Source: Rhodococcus sp. H36-A4 (GTDB lineage: Bacteria > Actinomycetota > Actinomycetes > Mycobacteriales > Mycobacteriaceae). Taken from it: 64,000 nucleotides of DNA. Below are positions 25,449-35,717 of this stretch, piece after piece. The notes beneath the pieces were generated by a model. The model saw only the letters and a list, made by a program, of their open reading frames with translations, had not been told where the DNA came from and ran no database searches. Where the stretch lies: assembly GCF_027158005.1 (NCBI RefSeq), contig NZ_JAPVLQ010000006.1, positions 62,001 to 126,000 of the forward strand, in the 5' to 3' direction. Position numbers and translations under genes: made by a program. Positions within the stretch are counted from its first letter, which is position 1. Each line of letters opens with the position of its first letter.

Positions 25449-26473
25449 TGACACTGTCTGCGTTGACAATTCTCGTACTGGGCTTGGTTTCCGTGGTGAT
25501 ACTGGTCATCGGTCTGTGGGCCTACGCCACGGCCAATCGATTGGATCGCCTTCACGTTCGGTCGGACCTCGCATGGCAATCACTCGATTCGGCGTTGGCC
25601 AGACGTGCCGTGGTGACCCGTGCAGTGTCGGCGGCGACTCGCGATCAGCTCGAGGACAGTAAACGACTCGCCGCTTTGGCCGACACCGCCGAAAGGGCGG
25701 AGAGATCGCGACGTGAGGACGCCGAGAATGCCGTGTCCGGGGCACTCGCAGCTCTCGATCCGGCAGATCTTCCGCCGCAGCTGGTTGCCGAACTGGCAGA
25801 TTCCGAAGCGCGTGTATTGATCGCGAGGCGTTTCCATAACGACGCGGTGCGGGACACCTTGGCGCTGCGAACGACCACACCCGTGCGGATCTTGCATCTG
25901 GGCGGTACCGCGCCCTTGCCGACGTACTTCGAAATTGCCGAAAGATCGGCGTCGGAGACCTTCGGCCACAAGGAAAGAGCCGTGCAGCGGACCTCTGCGA
26001 GAGTGGTGCTCGTCGACGAACGCGGCCGGGTTCTGTTGTTGCGTGGACATGACCCGATCGTTCCGGAAATCTTCTTCTGGTTCACGATCGGCGGCGCGGT
26101 CGAATCCGGCGAGAGTCTGCGTGAAGCGGCCGTGCGTGAGGTCTACGAGGAAACCGGTCTCGAAGTCGAAGCAGCCGATCTCAGGGGTCCGATGTGGCGG
26201 CGGGTAGCCACGTTCCCTTTCAACGGAACCCTGATTCGCTCGGAAGAGCTGTTCTTTGCCTACCGCACTCAGGAGTTCGAACCTCAGCACGGTGGCTTCA
26301 CCGATTTCGAACGACGAACCGTCACCGGCCATCGTTGGTGTGAGGAGGACGACATCCGAGCCTTGGGTACGACGGGCGAAACCGTCTATCCCCTCGAACT
26401 TGCCGAGCTGCTCGACGAAGTCAACATCGTGCTTGCCCGCCGAGTGGAGCCGGACGTCCGAGCCATTCGCTGA
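25448..26473 (+). CDS. membrane-anchored Nudix hydrolase
   Basis: A 341-residue protein with one N-terminal membrane segment (about 5-27), a helical region rich in Ala, Arg and Glu (35-150) that recalls LemA-type coiled coils, and a C-terminal Nudix domain. The Nudix box is intact: GGAVESGESLREAAVREVYE followed by ETGLE. It should hydrolyse a nucleoside diphosphate linked to another group; the substrate is unknown. It matches Rv2609c. Its tight overlap with pimA suggests a link to sugar-nucleotide or lipid-linked substrates at the membrane, which is inference. Confidence 0.85.
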   Translation: MTLSALTILVLGLVSVVILVIGLWAYATANRLDRLHVRSDLAWQSLDSALARRAVVTRAVSAATRDQLEDSKRLAALADTAERAERSRREDAENAVSGALAALDPADLPPQLVAELADSEARVLIARRFHNDAVRDTLALRTTTPVRILHLGGTAPLPTYFEIAERSASETFGHKERAVQRTSARVVLVDERGRVLLLRGHDPIVPEIFFWFTIGGAVESGESLREAAVREVYEETGLEVEAADLRGPMWRRVATFPFNGTLIRSEELFFAYRTQEFEPQHGGFTDFERRTVTGHRWCEEDDIRALGTTGETVYPLELAELLDEVNIVLARRVEPDVRAIR

Positions 26474-26677
26474 CATCCTTCGGCGGCAGATCGACTGCTC
26501 GGTGATCGAGGGCTACCAGTCCAGCAATCGCCGAGTGGTTATAGGTGGTGGTCGACGGCCAGCCTAGAATCGACCTCGAACAAACACGTCCGTTCGGATC
26601 CGCGGGCACGTGCGCCCGCTGCCGTTGAAGGATGATTCGACATCGAGAACGCATTCGATCAAACACAGGAGTTTGCC

Positions 26678-27613
26678 GTGAGTACCCCCACCGAGACCGA
26701 CACCAGCGGCTCCCAGGAGAAGGTTTCGAAGCCCGGAATCGGAACCTCCCGCGTCAAGCGCGGCATGGCCGAAATGCTCAAGGGTGGCGTGATCATGGAC
26801 GTCGTCACCGCTGAGCAGGCCAAGATCGCCGAAGACGCAGGCGCGGTCGCAGTGATGGCTCTCGAGCGTGTCCCGGCAGACATTCGTGCGCAGGGCGGCG
26901 TGTCCCGAATGAGCGATCCGGACATGATCGACAGCATCATGGCCACTGTGAGTATTCCGGTGATGGCCAAGGCACGGATCGGCCACTTCGTAGAGGCTCA
27001 GATCCTGCAAAGTCTCGGGGTCGACTACATCGACGAGTCCGAGGTCCTGACCCCCGCCGACTACGCCAACCACATCGACAAGTGGAACTTCACCGCCCCG
27101 TTCGTGTGTGGCGCGACCAACCTGGGCGAAGCCTTGCGTCGCATCACCGAAGGTGCTGCAATGATCCGCTCCAAGGGCGAGGCTGGCACCGGAGACGTAT
27201 CGAACGCAACAACGCACATGCGTAAGATTCGCGACGAGATTCGCCGACTCACCTCGCTTCCCGAGGACGAGTTGTACGTTGCAGCAAAGGAATTGCAGGC
27301 ACCTTACGATCTCGTCGTGGAAGTTGCACGTGCAGGGAAACTCCCGGTCACGCTCTTCACCGCAGGCGGGATTGCAACGCCCGCAGACGCGGCGATGATG
27401 ATGCAACTCGGTGCAGAGGGCGTGTTCGTCGGTTCGGGAATCTTCAAGTCGGGCAATCCTCAACAGCGCGCAGAGGCGATCGTGAAGGCGACCACCTTCT
27501 TCGATGACCCCGATGTGCTGGCCAAGGTGTCGCGCGGTCTCGGCGAAGCAATGGTGGGAATCAACGTGGACGATCTCCCGGTTGGGCACAGGTTGTCCGA
27601 GCGCGGCTGGTGA
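26678..27613 (+). CDS. pdxS: pyridoxal 5'-phosphate synthase subunit PdxS
   Basis: Makes PLP from ribose 5-phosphate, glyceraldehyde 3-phosphate and ammonia supplied by PdxT. It has 311 residues. The first catalytic lysine is Lys98 in [11 protein letters not shown], and [20 protein letters not shown] plus the [19 protein letters not shown] phosphate loop are conserved. The start is a GTG with GGAG ten bases upstream. The 204-base gap before it holds a TAGAAT (26565-26570) that may be a -10 element. PdxT is 1.6 kb downstream, separated by tesB and an antisense gene. Confidence 0.96.
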   Translation: MSTPTETDTSGSQEKVSKPGIGTSRVKRGMAEMLKGGVIMDVVTAEQAKIAEDAGAVAVMALERVPADIRAQGGVSRMSDPDMIDSIMATVSIPVMAKARIGHFVEAQILQSLGVDYIDESEVLTPADYANHIDKWNFTAPFVCGATNLGEALRRITEGAAMIRSKGEAGTGDVSNATTHMRKIRDEIRRLTSLPEDELYVAAKELQAPYDLVVEVARAGKLPVTLFTAGGIATPADAAMMMQLGAEGVFVGSGIFKSGNPQQRAEAIVKATTFFDDPDVLAKVSRGLGEAMVGINVDDLPVGHRLSERGW

Positions 27614-27644
27614 ATTCTGGTCGGTGACGGATCCACCGGGTTCG

Positions 27645-28280
27645 TCACCCCAGCCGGACCGCAGGTCGATCGGGATGGTCCCAGCGAACCCAGAGTGCCG
27701 GTCCCGCGGACGCATTGCCCAAGCGTAGGTCCATCTCACGGTAGTAGGTGAGTAGTGGCTCGATCGTCCACTGTTCCTCTGGCCGTGTCCGACGACGCAA
27801 TGCGCCTGCCGAGAGGTCGAGTCTGATCGTCGCGTCGACGTCGAGGCCTCGGCCCAACATCATCGGTCCGGCAAGGATCACTACGTGTGTCTGTGCTGCA
27901 TCGCGCAGCGTAGCGCGCGCCGAGCGATCGCTCTTCTCGTCCCACAAGCGGGGCAGGAATTGTCCTCGACCGCCGGGCCTCAGTGGGGCGATCACCTCGC
28001 GTTCGATCGCGTCGAAATCGAACCAACTTGTGCGATAGGTTATTTCGTCTGTTCTGGAGTACTCGAATCGAAGCGAGGCAGGACGAACGAAGTCGTGAAG
28101 GTCGACGACGTCACACGGGCGACCGGTACTGGAAATGAATGCGCCTGTCCGATAGGCGAAGTCGACGGGATCAGCGCCATCCGGCCCGTCGACGACCGCG
28201 ATGCAGCGACGGCCCGACGGAAGCAAAGCGCTGAACGTCTCGACGAGTCGTGCCGGCGAGATCGGTTCGAGTTGGGGCAT
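27645..28280 (-). CDS. uridine kinase-like protein with degenerate P-loop
   Basis: A 211-residue protein resembling the uridine kinase/phosphoribulokinase-type NTPases of actinobacteria. The N-terminal strand and loop read IAVVDGPDGADPVDFAY: the glycines are kept but the Lys-Ser/Thr of GxxxxGK[ST] is replaced by Asp-Pro (residues 37-38), so ATP binding is doubtful. The C-terminus (PLLTYYREMDLRL and WVRWDHPDRP) is like other members. AAGGA lies nine bases before the ATG. The frame extends upstream, but only as antisense to tesB. The gene lies antisense between pdxS and tesB. Confidence 0.72.
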   Translation of the reverse strand: MPQLEPISPARLVETFSALLPSGRRCIAVVDGPDGADPVDFAYRTGAFISSTGRPCDVVDLHDFVRPASLRFEYSRTDEITYRTSWFDFDAIEREVIAPLRPGGRGQFLPRLWDEKSDRSARATLRDAAQTHVVILAGPMMLGRGLDVDATIRLDLSAGALRRRTRPEEQWTIEPLLTYYREMDLRLGNASAGPALWVRWDHPDRPAVRLG

Positions 28281-28379
28281 AGAAGAACATCCTTCCCTGC
28301 ACGGCCTCAGGTCGCGGTGGCCGCAGAACGCGTTCGTCTCCTTGTTAGCCTTCAGGCAGCTGGTACAGAAAGGTGGATC

Positions 28380-29231
28380 ATGGCGAGTATCGAAGACATT
28401 CTCGAGCTCGAGCGCATCGAGGACGACATCTTTCGCGGTCGAACATTTCCCAGTCTGCTGCAGCGGACATTCGGGGGACAGGTAGCCGGACAGGCGCTGG
28501 TTTCTGCCGTCCGAACGGTAGGCGAGCAGTATCGCGTCCATTCTTTGCACGGATACTTCATTCGGCCGGGCAACCCGACCGAGCCGACGATCTATCTGGT
28601 GGATCGCCTCCGCGATGGAAGGTCGTTCAGCACGCGTCGGGTCACCGGCATTCAGGCTGGTAAGCCGATCTTCACCATGTCCGCGTCGTTTCATGTCGAG
28701 GACGAAGGTATTTCACATCAGGACACAATGCCCAAGGTCGTCGACCCCGAGTCTCTTGCCGACTCGCGTGACCTCCCGGACGGGGGAAGTCCGTTCTTTC
28801 GCGAGTGGAAAGAATGGGACGTCAGGCTGGTACCGGATGAGCAGACCGAGAAGCACCCGGATTTTGCGGCCCAACAGCGCGTGTGGTTCCGGTACCGGGA
28901 CAGGCTGCCGGACAATCAGGTTTTCCACGTCTGCACTCTCGCCTACATGAGCGATATGACGCTGCTCGGGTCGGCATTGGTGCCTCATGCCAACGTGTCG
29001 ACGCAGACTGCGTCGCTCGACCACGCCCTGTGGTTCCTGCGGCCGTTTCGGGCCGACGAGTGGTTGTTGTACGACCAGACTTCGCCCTCCGCAGATTTCG
29101 GTCGGGCGCTGACGCAGGGACGAATCTTCGACCGGCAGGGACGGATGGTCGCCGCCGTGGTTCAGGAGGGGCTCATGCGTTTCGATCGCAACCCCGACCG
29201 GGTGAACAAAGATCTGGCCAGGCCCCAGTGA
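28380..29231 (+). CDS. tesB: acyl-CoA thioesterase II
   Basis: Hydrolyses acyl-CoA to free fatty acid and CoA. The 283-residue protein is a double hot-dog. [17 protein letters not shown] and [16 protein letters not shown] belong to the first repeat; [20 protein letters not shown] lies in the second and carries the catalytic Asp region. AAAGGTGGATC precedes the ATG at 28380. The stop overlaps the pdxT GTG (GTGA), so tesB and pdxT are coupled, as in the Rv2605c-Rv2604c pair. The two have no known biochemical link. Confidence 0.93.
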   Translation: MASIEDILELERIEDDIFRGRTFPSLLQRTFGGQVAGQALVSAVRTVGEQYRVHSLHGYFIRPGNPTEPTIYLVDRLRDGRSFSTRRVTGIQAGKPIFTMSASFHVEDEGISHQDTMPKVVDPESLADSRDLPDGGSPFFREWKEWDVRLVPDEQTEKHPDFAAQQRVWFRYRDRLPDNQVFHVCTLAYMSDMTLLGSALVPHANVSTQTASLDHALWFLRPFRADEWLLYDQTSPSADFGRALTQGRIFDRQGRMVAAVVQEGLMRFDRNPDRVNKDLARPQ

Positions 29232-29830
29232 GTGGTCCCAAGATCGGTGTACTTGCGTTGCAGGGGGACGTCCGCGAGCACCTTGCCGCGTTGGAATCTT
29301 GTGGCGCCACCGCAACGACGGTTCGCAGACCTGGCGAACTGGACGAGGTAGACGGATTGGTGATTCCCGGTGGGGAATCGACGACGATGAGTACTCTGCT
29401 GACGGTCTTCGAGTTGCTCGAACCGCTGAGAGCGAAGCTGAAGGACGGGTTGCCCGCCTACGGGTCCTGCGCGGGGATGATCCTGCTTGCATCGGAGATC
29501 CTCGATACTCGGCGCGACGCTCAGCATCTCGATGCGCTGGACATCACTGTGCGGCGAAATGCGTTCGGCAGGCAGGTCGACTCGTTCGAAACCGACCTGA
29601 CGTTTGCGGGCATCGAGGGTGAGAAGTTACGCGCGGTGTTCATTCGCGCGCCGTGGGTGGAACGAACAGGAAGCGGCGTCGAGGTGCTGGCCGAAGTTCC
29701 GGATGGCCCGGCGGCCGGGCGGGTCGTTGCGGTCCGGCAGGGCAGTGTGATGGCAACGAGCTTCCATCCGGAAATCACCGGTGACCACCGAGTCCACGAA
29801 CTGTTCGTAGACTTGGTACGCACTACCTAG
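29228..29830 (+). CDS. pdxT: pyridoxal 5'-phosphate synthase glutaminase subunit PdxT
   Basis: Class I glutaminase that feeds ammonia to PdxS. It has 200 residues. The triad is Cys81 ([10 protein letters not shown]), His180 and Glu182 ([10 protein letters not shown]). IPGGESTTM is the oxyanion segment typical of PdxT. The GTG at 29228 overlaps the tesB stop. The 132 bases after it separate it from yebC and hold no obvious terminator. Confidence 0.95.
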   Translation: MSGPKIGVLALQGDVREHLAALESCGATATTVRRPGELDEVDGLVIPGGESTTMSTLLTVFELLEPLRAKLKDGLPAYGSCAGMILLASEILDTRRDAQHLDALDITVRRNAFGRQVDSFETDLTFAGIEGEKLRAVFIRAPWVERTGSGVEVLAEVPDGPAAGRVVAVRQGSVMATSFHPEITGDHRVHELFVDLVRTT

Positions 29831-29962
29831 CGGAACGTGCAGAGCCCAGTAGTGCATGCATGGCAGTCGATGGGTGACGGAACCGAGATAGCGGATCCGG
29901 TCACCCGAGCACATGCGTAAAGTACACAACACTTAGCTGAAGCAGGAAAGGGGCTCTATCGC

Positions 29963-30718
29963 ATGAGCGGCCACTCCAAATGGGCCACCACCAAGCACAA
30001 GAAGGCTGTAATCGACGCCCGTCGAGGCAAGTCCTTCGCCAAACTCGTCAAGAACATCGAGGTGGCGGCTCGCACCGGTGGTGGCGATCCGGTGGGTAAC
30101 CCCACCCTGTTCGATGCCATTCAAAAGGCGAAGCGCACCTCGGTTCCCAACGACAACATCGAGCGTGCCCGAAAGCGTGGCGCAGGTGAAGAAGCCGGTG
30201 GCGCCGACTGGCAGACGATCATGTACGAGGGATACGGCCCCAGCGGGGTGGCAATGCTTATCGAGTGCCTGACCGACAACCGAAATCGGGCTGCCGGAGA
30301 AGTTCGCGTCGCCATGACGCGCAACGGCGGCAACATGGCCGATCCGGGCTCGGTGTCGTACCTGTTCACCCGCAAGGGCCTCGTCACGTTGGAGAAGAAC
30401 GGGCAAAGCGAGGACGACGTACTGATGGCCGTCCTCGATGCAGGTGCCGAGGAGATCACCGACACCGGAGATACCTTCGAAATTGTCAGTGAACCCACCG
30501 ACCTCGTTGCGGTCCGCACTGCACTGCAGGAAGCCGGCATCGAGTACGACTCGGCGGAGGCCACCTTCCAAGCATCGGTGTCCGTTCCCGTGGACGTCGA
30601 CGGTGCCCGCAAGGTGTTCAAGCTCATCGACGCATTGGAAGAGAGCGACGACGTGCAGAACGTGTACTCGAACGTCGAACTGTCCGATGAAGTGATGGCT
30701 GCACTCGACGAGGAGTGA
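29963..30718 (+). CDS. YebC/PmpR-family transcriptional regulator or translation factor
   Basis: A 251-residue three-domain protein of the YebC family (Rv2603c equivalent). [20 protein letters not shown] at the N-terminus is the family signature, and [20 protein letters not shown] opens the second domain. Family members were described as DNA-binding regulators; more recent work implicates some YebC proteins in relieving ribosome stalling at proline runs, which is of interest because two proline-rich proteins lie at 50.8-52.6 kb. AAGGGG lies nine bases before the ATG. Confidence 0.93.
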   Translation: MSGHSKWATTKHKKAVIDARRGKSFAKLVKNIEVAARTGGGDPVGNPTLFDAIQKAKRTSVPNDNIERARKRGAGEEAGGADWQTIMYEGYGPSGVAMLIECLTDNRNRAAGEVRVAMTRNGGNMADPGSVSYLFTRKGLVTLEKNGQSEDDVLMAVLDAGAEEITDTGDTFEIVSEPTDLVAVRTALQEAGIEYDSAEATFQASVSVPVDVDGARKVFKLIDALEESDDVQNVYSNVELSDEVMAALDEE

Positions 30719-30794
30719 AACCGTTCGGGGCGTGAAGACTGATCCCGCTTACGGGTGTCGCGCACCCGATAGGTCGCACCGCTCCGATACGCTA

Positions 30795-30810
30795 TCGAAC
30801 AACAGTTCGT
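30795..30810 (+). promoter_or_regulatory. LexA (SOS) box upstream of ruvCAB
   Basis: TCGAACAACAGTTCGT matches the actinobacterial SOS consensus TCGAAC-N4-GTTCGA at 11 of 12 defined bases. It lies 17 bases before the ruvC GTG. A TACGCT just upstream (30788-30793) may be the -10, so LexA would block initiation or escape. Confidence 0.85.
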
Positions 30811-30827
30811 AAGCGGAAGGTGTCAGT

Positions 30828-31478
30828 GTGCGAGTGATGGGCGTCGATCCAGGTTTGACCAGGTGCGGTCTGAGCTTGATCGAAGGCGGGGCCGGCCGCA
30901 GTGTCGTGGCGCTCGATGTAGACGTGGTGCGAACGCCGCCCGATATGGATCTGGCGCAGCGTCTACTTCGAATCTCCGAGGCGGCGGAGTATTGGCTGGA
31001 TACGCACAAGCCGACGGTGGTCGCGATAGAGCGCGTTTTTGCGCAGCACAACGTGCGGACAGCCATGGGCACCGCCCAGGCGGGGGGAGTTATCGCGCTT
31101 GCGGCAGCACGTCGCGGGATCGACGTGTGTTTTCATACTCCGAGCGAGGTCAAGGCCGCTGTAACCGGCAATGGTAGCGCCGACAAAGCGCAGGTCACCG
31201 CAATGGTCATGAGAATTCTCGGTCTGCAGACCGCCCCTACTCCTGCCGATGCCGCGGATGCGCTGGCGCTGGGCATCTGCCATTGTTGGCGTGCGCCGAT
31301 GATTGCCAGAATGGCGCAGGCCGAAGCGATGGCCGCGCAGCAGAAGCGGAAGTACGAGATTCGGCTCGCCGAGGAACGTAAATCGCGAGCACAGGCAGCG
31401 CGGAAGGTCGAACGCGCCAGACTCGCATCTGTTGCTGCCGCTCCGGTTCGTGCAACAGGAGAGGCTGGGGCACGATGA
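30828..31478 (+). CDS. ruvC: crossover junction endodeoxyribonuclease
   Basis: Holliday junction resolvase. The 216-residue protein has the RNase H-fold acidic residues: Asp in [11 protein letters not shown], Glu in VAIERVFAQ and the C-terminal Asp pair in [13 protein letters not shown]. The GTG at 30828 has AAGG upstream. After the core (about 165 residues) there is a basic helical tail of some 50 residues rich in Arg, Lys and Ala, longer than E. coli RuvC. The stop overlaps ruvA (ATGA). Regulated by an SOS box. Confidence 0.95.
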   Translation: MRVMGVDPGLTRCGLSLIEGGAGRSVVALDVDVVRTPPDMDLAQRLLRISEAAEYWLDTHKPTVVAIERVFAQHNVRTAMGTAQAGGVIALAAARRGIDVCFHTPSEVKAAVTGNGSADKAQVTAMVMRILGLQTAPTPADAADALALGICHCWRAPMIARMAQAEAMAAQQKRKYEIRLAEERKSRAQAARKVERARLASVAAAPVRATGEAGAR

Positions 31479-32083
31479 TCTCCTCGATCAGCGGCGAGGT
31501 CCTCGATATCGCCCTCGATCACGTTGTCATCGAGGCATCTGGTGTCGGATACCGAATCAATGCGACGCCAGACACACTCGGCACGTTGAGCCGAGGTTCC
31601 GCGTCGAGATTGCTGACGACGATGATCGTCCGCGAGGACTCGATGACCCTTTACGGCTTTTCGGACAGTGAAACGCGCGAGCTGTTCTCGTTATTGCTGT
31701 CGGTCTCCGGCGTAGGCCCCCGTATTGCCATGGCGACATTGGCGGTACTCGATCCTCAGGCGCTGCGGACGGCATTGTCAGACAGCAACGTGGCCGCGCT
31801 GACCAGGGTTCCGGGAATCGGTAAACGAGGTGCCGAGCGCATGATCGTGGAATTGCGTGACAAGGTCGATGCAATCGTGGCAGCAGGGAACACCACGATC
31901 GTGCAGTCCGGACCCGGAACGGTCAACTCCGTTCGTGACCAGATCGTCGAGGCGCTCACCGGACTCGGCTTCCCGGGCAAGCAGGCCGAGGACGCGACGG
32001 ATTCGGTTTTGGTCGAGAGTCCCGATGCGTCTACGTCGGTAGCTCTACGATCCGCGCTGGCATATCTGGGTAAGAGCAGATGA
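31475..32083 (+). CDS. ruvA: Holliday junction branch migration protein RuvA
   Basis: Tetrameric Holliday-junction-binding protein that loads RuvB. It has 202 residues: an OB-fold domain ([16 protein letters not shown]), helix-hairpin-helix motifs ([15 protein letters not shown] and [17 protein letters not shown]) and a C-terminal RuvB-contacting domain ([17 protein letters not shown]). Start and stop each overlap their neighbours by four bases, so ruvCAB is one coupled operon. Confidence 0.96.
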   Translation: MISSISGEVLDIALDHVVIEASGVGYRINATPDTLGTLSRGSASRLLTTMIVREDSMTLYGFSDSETRELFSLLLSVSGVGPRIAMATLAVLDPQALRTALSDSNVAALTRVPGIGKRGAERMIVELRDKVDAIVAAGNTTIVQSGPGTVNSVRDQIVEALTGLGFPGKQAEDATDSVLVESPDASTSVALRSALAYLGKSR

Positions 32084-33162
32084 CCGGAGATCCGGAAGAG
32101 GAGTTTGCGGACTCGCAGCTCGCGGCCGGGTTGATCGCGGACGACGCAGATGTCGAGACGAGCCTGAGACCCAAAACCCTCACCGATTTCATCGGTCAAC
32201 CACGCGTGCGTGAGCAACTGCAGTTGGTGTTGACAGGTGCCAAGCTGCGCGGCAGTACCCCCGATCATATTTTGATGTCCGGTCCGCCGGGCCTGGGTAA
32301 GACCTCGATGGCCATGATCATCGCGCAAGAGTTGAACACCTCGTTGCGTCTCACATCGGGCCCGGCGCTCGAGCGAGCCGGCGATCTAGCGGCGATGCTC
32401 AGCAATCTCGTCGAGGGTGATGTCCTCTTCATCGACGAAATACATCGGATTGCGCGCCCGGCAGAGGAAATGCTCTACCTGGCCATGGAAGATTTCCGGG
32501 TCGACGTCGTGGTGGGTAAGGGGCCAGGAGCAACATCGATTCCCCTCGAAGTAGCACCGTTCACGCTGGTAGGGGCTACCACTAGATCAGGAGCGCTGAC
32601 CGGTCCGCTTCGTGATCGTTTTGGGTTCGTCGCACACATGGACTTCTACGAGCCTGCGGAATTGGAACTCATTCTCCAGCGATCGGCCGGCATACTCGGT
32701 GTTCCGATCGACAAGGCTGCGTGCACCGAGATTGCTGGACGCTCGCGAGGCACACCGCGCATCGCCAACCGGCTATTGCGCCGAGTTCGTGACTACGCGG
32801 AAGTACGCGGTGACGGCACCATCACCAAAGCCACAGCCCGCGCGGCTCTCGTGGTCTACGACGTCGACCAACTCGGTCTCGACAGGTTGGACAGAGCGGT
32901 GCTCAGCGCGCTGATTCGTAGTTTCGGCGGCGGACCGGTGGGAGTTTCCACTCTTGCAGTGGCCGTCGGGGAAGAACCGGCAACCGTCGAGGAGGTGTGC
33001 GAGCCCTTTCTGGTTCGCGCCGGGATGGTTGCCCGCACACCACGCGGTCGAGTAGCCACTGCTGCGGCGTGGCAACACCTCGGACTCGTGCCGCCGCCTG
33101 ATCTGGCCATCGGCGGAATTTCCGTTCGAACCAACGAGGCTCAGCAGGAGTTATCCGAATAA
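32080..33162 (+). CDS. ruvB: Holliday junction branch migration helicase RuvB
   Basis: AAA+ motor of branch migration. It has 360 residues. Walker A is [14 protein letters not shown] (about 67-76), Walker B is [11 protein letters not shown], sensor 1 is [11 protein letters not shown] and the arginine finger is in PLRDRFGF. The C-terminal winged helix follows ([17 protein letters not shown]). It is the last gene of the SOS-controlled ruvCAB operon. Confidence 0.97.
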   Translation: MTGDPEEEFADSQLAAGLIADDADVETSLRPKTLTDFIGQPRVREQLQLVLTGAKLRGSTPDHILMSGPPGLGKTSMAMIIAQELNTSLRLTSGPALERAGDLAAMLSNLVEGDVLFIDEIHRIARPAEEMLYLAMEDFRVDVVVGKGPGATSIPLEVAPFTLVGATTRSGALTGPLRDRFGFVAHMDFYEPAELELILQRSAGILGVPIDKAACTEIAGRSRGTPRIANRLLRRVRDYAEVRGDGTITKATARAALVVYDVDQLGLDRLDRAVLSALIRSFGGGPVGVSTLAVAVGEEPATVEEVCEPFLVRAGMVARTPRGRVATAAAWQHLGLVPPPDLAIGGISVRTNEAQQELSE

Positions 33163-33215
33163 TCTGCTGATAATCGGTGGGAGCTGACCGGATCACCGGT
33201 CCAGTAATGGCACAC

Positions 33216-33251
33216 TGGTTCTTTGCGTGGTTCTTTGCGTGGTTCTTCAGC
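33216..33251 (+). repeat. three tandem copies of a 12-base unit
   Basis: TGGTTCTTTGCG occurs twice in direct succession, then a third copy with four changes in the last five bases (TGGTTCTTCAGC). It lies in the 216-base gap between ruvB and yajC, about 130 bases before yajC. No role is evident. Confidence 0.8.
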
Positions 33252-33378
33252 ACAGCCGCGGTGACCGAATTGTCGCCTACTTCGGCTGTACGCGAACGTG
33301 AGAAACCACCGTGAACACACCGTGGGCACCAATGCCGAAACCGATAGACAACCGAAACTTCGAGGACTGACGTAAAAG

Positions 33379-33795
33379 ATGGAACTGCTATTCCCCCTTC
33401 TCATCGTGGCTCTGCTCGTGCCGATGTTCCTGAACGTCCGGCGCCAGAAGAAGGCTCTTGCCCAGACTCAGACTCTGCAGGATTCGCTGAAGATCGGTGA
33501 CGAAGTAGTCACCACAGCCGGCCTGTACGCCCGCGTAGTACTGGTCGAAGACGACACCGTGGACCTCGAGATCGCCGATGGCATCGTGACTACATGGTCG
33601 CGCGCCGTCGTAAAAGAGGTCTTGCCCCCTGATTCCGACGATCTCGATTCCGATTTCGCCGGATCCGCGGACGTCATCGAGTCCGACGACGCGACTCCGT
33701 CGCTCGAGAAAAGCACGACCCTCGAAAAGGACGCGTCCCCGTCGTCTTCGGAAGAGACCGTGGAGCAGAGCGCGCGTCGTCTCGAAAAAGAGTGA
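33379..33795 (+). CDS. yajC: preprotein translocase subunit YajC
   Basis: Small membrane accessory of the SecDF complex. It has 138 residues: one N-terminal membrane segment (LLFPLLIVALLVPMFLNV), the conserved RRQKKALAQTQTLQDSLKIG and VVTTAGLYARVV core, and an acidic Ser/Glu/Asp-rich C-terminal tail of about 50 residues that is longer than in E. coli. It precedes secD and secF, the usual order. A strong hairpin separates it from secD. Confidence 0.94.
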   Translation: MELLFPLLIVALLVPMFLNVRRQKKALAQTQTLQDSLKIGDEVVTTAGLYARVVLVEDDTVDLEIADGIVTTWSRAVVKEVLPPDSDDLDSDFAGSADVIESDDATPSLEKSTTLEKDASPSSSEETVEQSARRLEKE

Positions 33796-33807
33796 TCGAC
33801 CTGTGAA

Positions 33808-33844
33808 CGAAACCGCTGCCGGAGAAACTCCGGCAGCGGTTTCG
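33808..33844 (+). terminator. strong hairpin between yajC and secD
   Basis: A perfect 17-base stem (starting CGAAACCGCTGCC) with an AAA loop, 13 bases after the yajC stop. There is no T tract. It may be an intrinsic or partial terminator, or an RNA processing/stability element that sets the YajC to SecDF ratio. Confidence 0.7.
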
Positions 33845-33970
33845 CTTGCCGCGCACATGCTGCCCAGTTCGTCTGGAATCACCTGTTCCGACGCGTATCA
33901 CCCGACAGAGACCGCTTGCGTCCCCTGATCGACCGCATGTTGTCCCACGCCAAGAGGAGAATCACACACC

Positions 33971-35716
33971 GTGGCACCTTCCAGCGGATCGGTGCATCCA
34001 GCCCGCTATCTCGCCGTCTTCGCGGTATTGATGGCCGCTGTGTATGCGCTGGTCTTTTTCACCGGAGACAAGTCGCCAACTCCCAAGTTGGGAATCGACC
34101 TGCAGGGTGGCACGCGTGTCACGCTTACCGCCAGGACGCCTGACGGCAGCCAGCCGAGTCAGGACTCTCTGAAGCAGGCGCAGCAGATCATCGAGACTCG
34201 CGTGAACGGGCTCGGTGTGTCGGGGTCAGAAGTGGTGATCGACGGCGACAATCTCGTCATCACCGTGCCCGGTGACGACAGTTCGCAGGCTCGTTCGCTC
34301 GGCCAGACCGCACGGCTTTTCATTCGTCCAGTGCTGACCGCAGCGCAACCGGCGGCAGGACAGCCGGCGCCAGGACAGCAAGCACCCGCGAACGGAACAC
34401 CTGCGCCCGCTGCGGGCGAGCAGGCCCCGGCCGGCGAGTCGGTACCTCAGGGCCGTCCGTTCCCGGCACAGGACCCCAGCGCGGTCGATCCGGTGCCGGT
34501 GGCTCCTGACACCGGCGATCCAGGCAGCCCCGACGCTCCGACCGCGGTGGCACCCCCGGAGGTCTCCGAAGCCGATGAGGCAGCCAATCAGATCACCGAG
34601 GCGAAAGCGCTACGGCAGAGCGAGGACCCTCAGGTTCAGCAGGCCGCCCTCGCGACGATCGACTGCAATGCACCCGACCCACTGCAAGGCAACGACGACC
34701 CCGAATTACCCCTCGTTGCGTGCTCGACCGACGGTGCCTCCGTCTATGTACTCGGGCCGAGCATCATCGACGGTCAGCAGATCGACGATGCTACGTCGGG
34801 CTTCAACAGCCAGCAGTCTCGCCACGAGGTCAGTCTGAGTTTCGACTCGGAAGGTAGTAACACCTGGGCGAAGTTCACCGGCGCCAACATCGGCAAGCAG
34901 GCAGCGTTCACACTCGACTCGAAGGTCGTCAGTGCACCGCAGATCCAGGGTGCGACACCTGCCGGGAGCGCCACCTCGATTACCGGCCAGTTCACCGCGC
35001 AAAGCGCCTCGGAGTTGGCGAACACCCTCAAATACGGTTCACTGCCGCTGTCCTTTGCCTCCTCGGAAGCAGAAACAGTCTCTGCGACGCTCGGTCTTGC
35101 GTCGTTGGAGGCAGGTTTGATCGCCGGCGCCATCGGTCTGGTGTTGGTCCTGCTCTACTGCCTCGTCTACTACCGCGCATTGGGACTGCTGACGGCGCTG
35201 TCGTTGGTGCTGGCAGGTCTGATGGTCTACGGAATTCTGGTTCTGCTCGGACGGTGGATCAGCTTCACCCTCGACCTGGCAGGCATTGCCGGGTTGATCA
35301 TCGGTATCGGTATGACAGCGGACTCGTTCGTCGTGTTCTTCGAACGAATCAAGGACGAGATTCGTGAGGGTCGAAGCTTCAGATCTGCGGTGCCGCGAGG
35401 CTGGGCACGTGCGCGAAAGACCGTCCTGTCCGGAAACGCGGTCAGCTTCATCGCCGCTGCGGTGCTCTATGCACTCGCCGTCGGGCAGGTCCGAGGATTT
35501 GCCTTCACTCTCGGCCTGACGACGATCCTCGACGTAGTGGTCGTCTTCCTGGTGACCTGGCCGCTGGTCTACCTGTGCACGAAGTCGACATTCTGGTCTA
35601 AACCAGGCGTCAACGGCCTCGGCGCAGTGGCGGAGGTCGCGCAGGAACGCAAGCGGGCGGCTGCCCGAACGACATCGAGTACTGTATCGGCCGACGCGTC
35701 GACCAAGGGGGCGTGA
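33971..35716 (+). CDS. secD: protein translocase subunit SecD
   Basis: Proton-driven accessory that helps pull preproteins out of the Sec channel. It has 581 residues: a first membrane segment ([18 protein letters not shown]), the [13 protein letters not shown] motif, a large extracytoplasmic P1 domain and five C-terminal membrane segments with [20 protein letters not shown]. Between about residues 120 and 200 there is a Pro/Ala/Gly/Gln-rich low-complexity insert ([18 protein letters not shown] and onward), which mycobacterial relatives also tend to carry. GAGGAG lies 12 bases before the GTG. Confidence 0.95.
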   Translation: MAPSSGSVHPARYLAVFAVLMAAVYALVFFTGDKSPTPKLGIDLQGGTRVTLTARTPDGSQPSQDSLKQAQQIIETRVNGLGVSGSEVVIDGDNLVITVPGDDSSQARSLGQTARLFIRPVLTAAQPAAGQPAPGQQAPANGTPAPAAGEQAPAGESVPQGRPFPAQDPSAVDPVPVAPDTGDPGSPDAPTAVAPPEVSEADEAANQITEAKALRQSEDPQVQQAALATIDCNAPDPLQGNDDPELPLVACSTDGASVYVLGPSIIDGQQIDDATSGFNSQQSRHEVSLSFDSEGSNTWAKFTGANIGKQAAFTLDSKVVSAPQIQGATPAGSATSITGQFTAQSASELANTLKYGSLPLSFASSEAETVSATLGLASLEAGLIAGAIGLVLVLLYCLVYYRALGLLTALSLVLAGLMVYGILVLLGRWISFTLDLAGIAGLIIGIGMTADSFVVFFERIKDEIREGRSFRSAVPRGWARARKTVLSGNAVSFIAAAVLYALAVGQVRGFAFTLGLTTILDVVVVFLVTWPLVYLCTKSTFWSKPGVNGLGAVAEVAQERKRAAARTTSSTVSADASTKGA

Positions 35717-35717
35717 T

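Noticed and set aside
26576..26597. TCGAAC and GTTCGG half-sites before pdxS
   Set aside because: The half-sites are ten bases apart rather than four, so they do not form a LexA box.
27622..27649. possible terminator between pdxS and the kinase-like gene
   Set aside because: Only seven base pairs around a 13-base loop; too weak to call.
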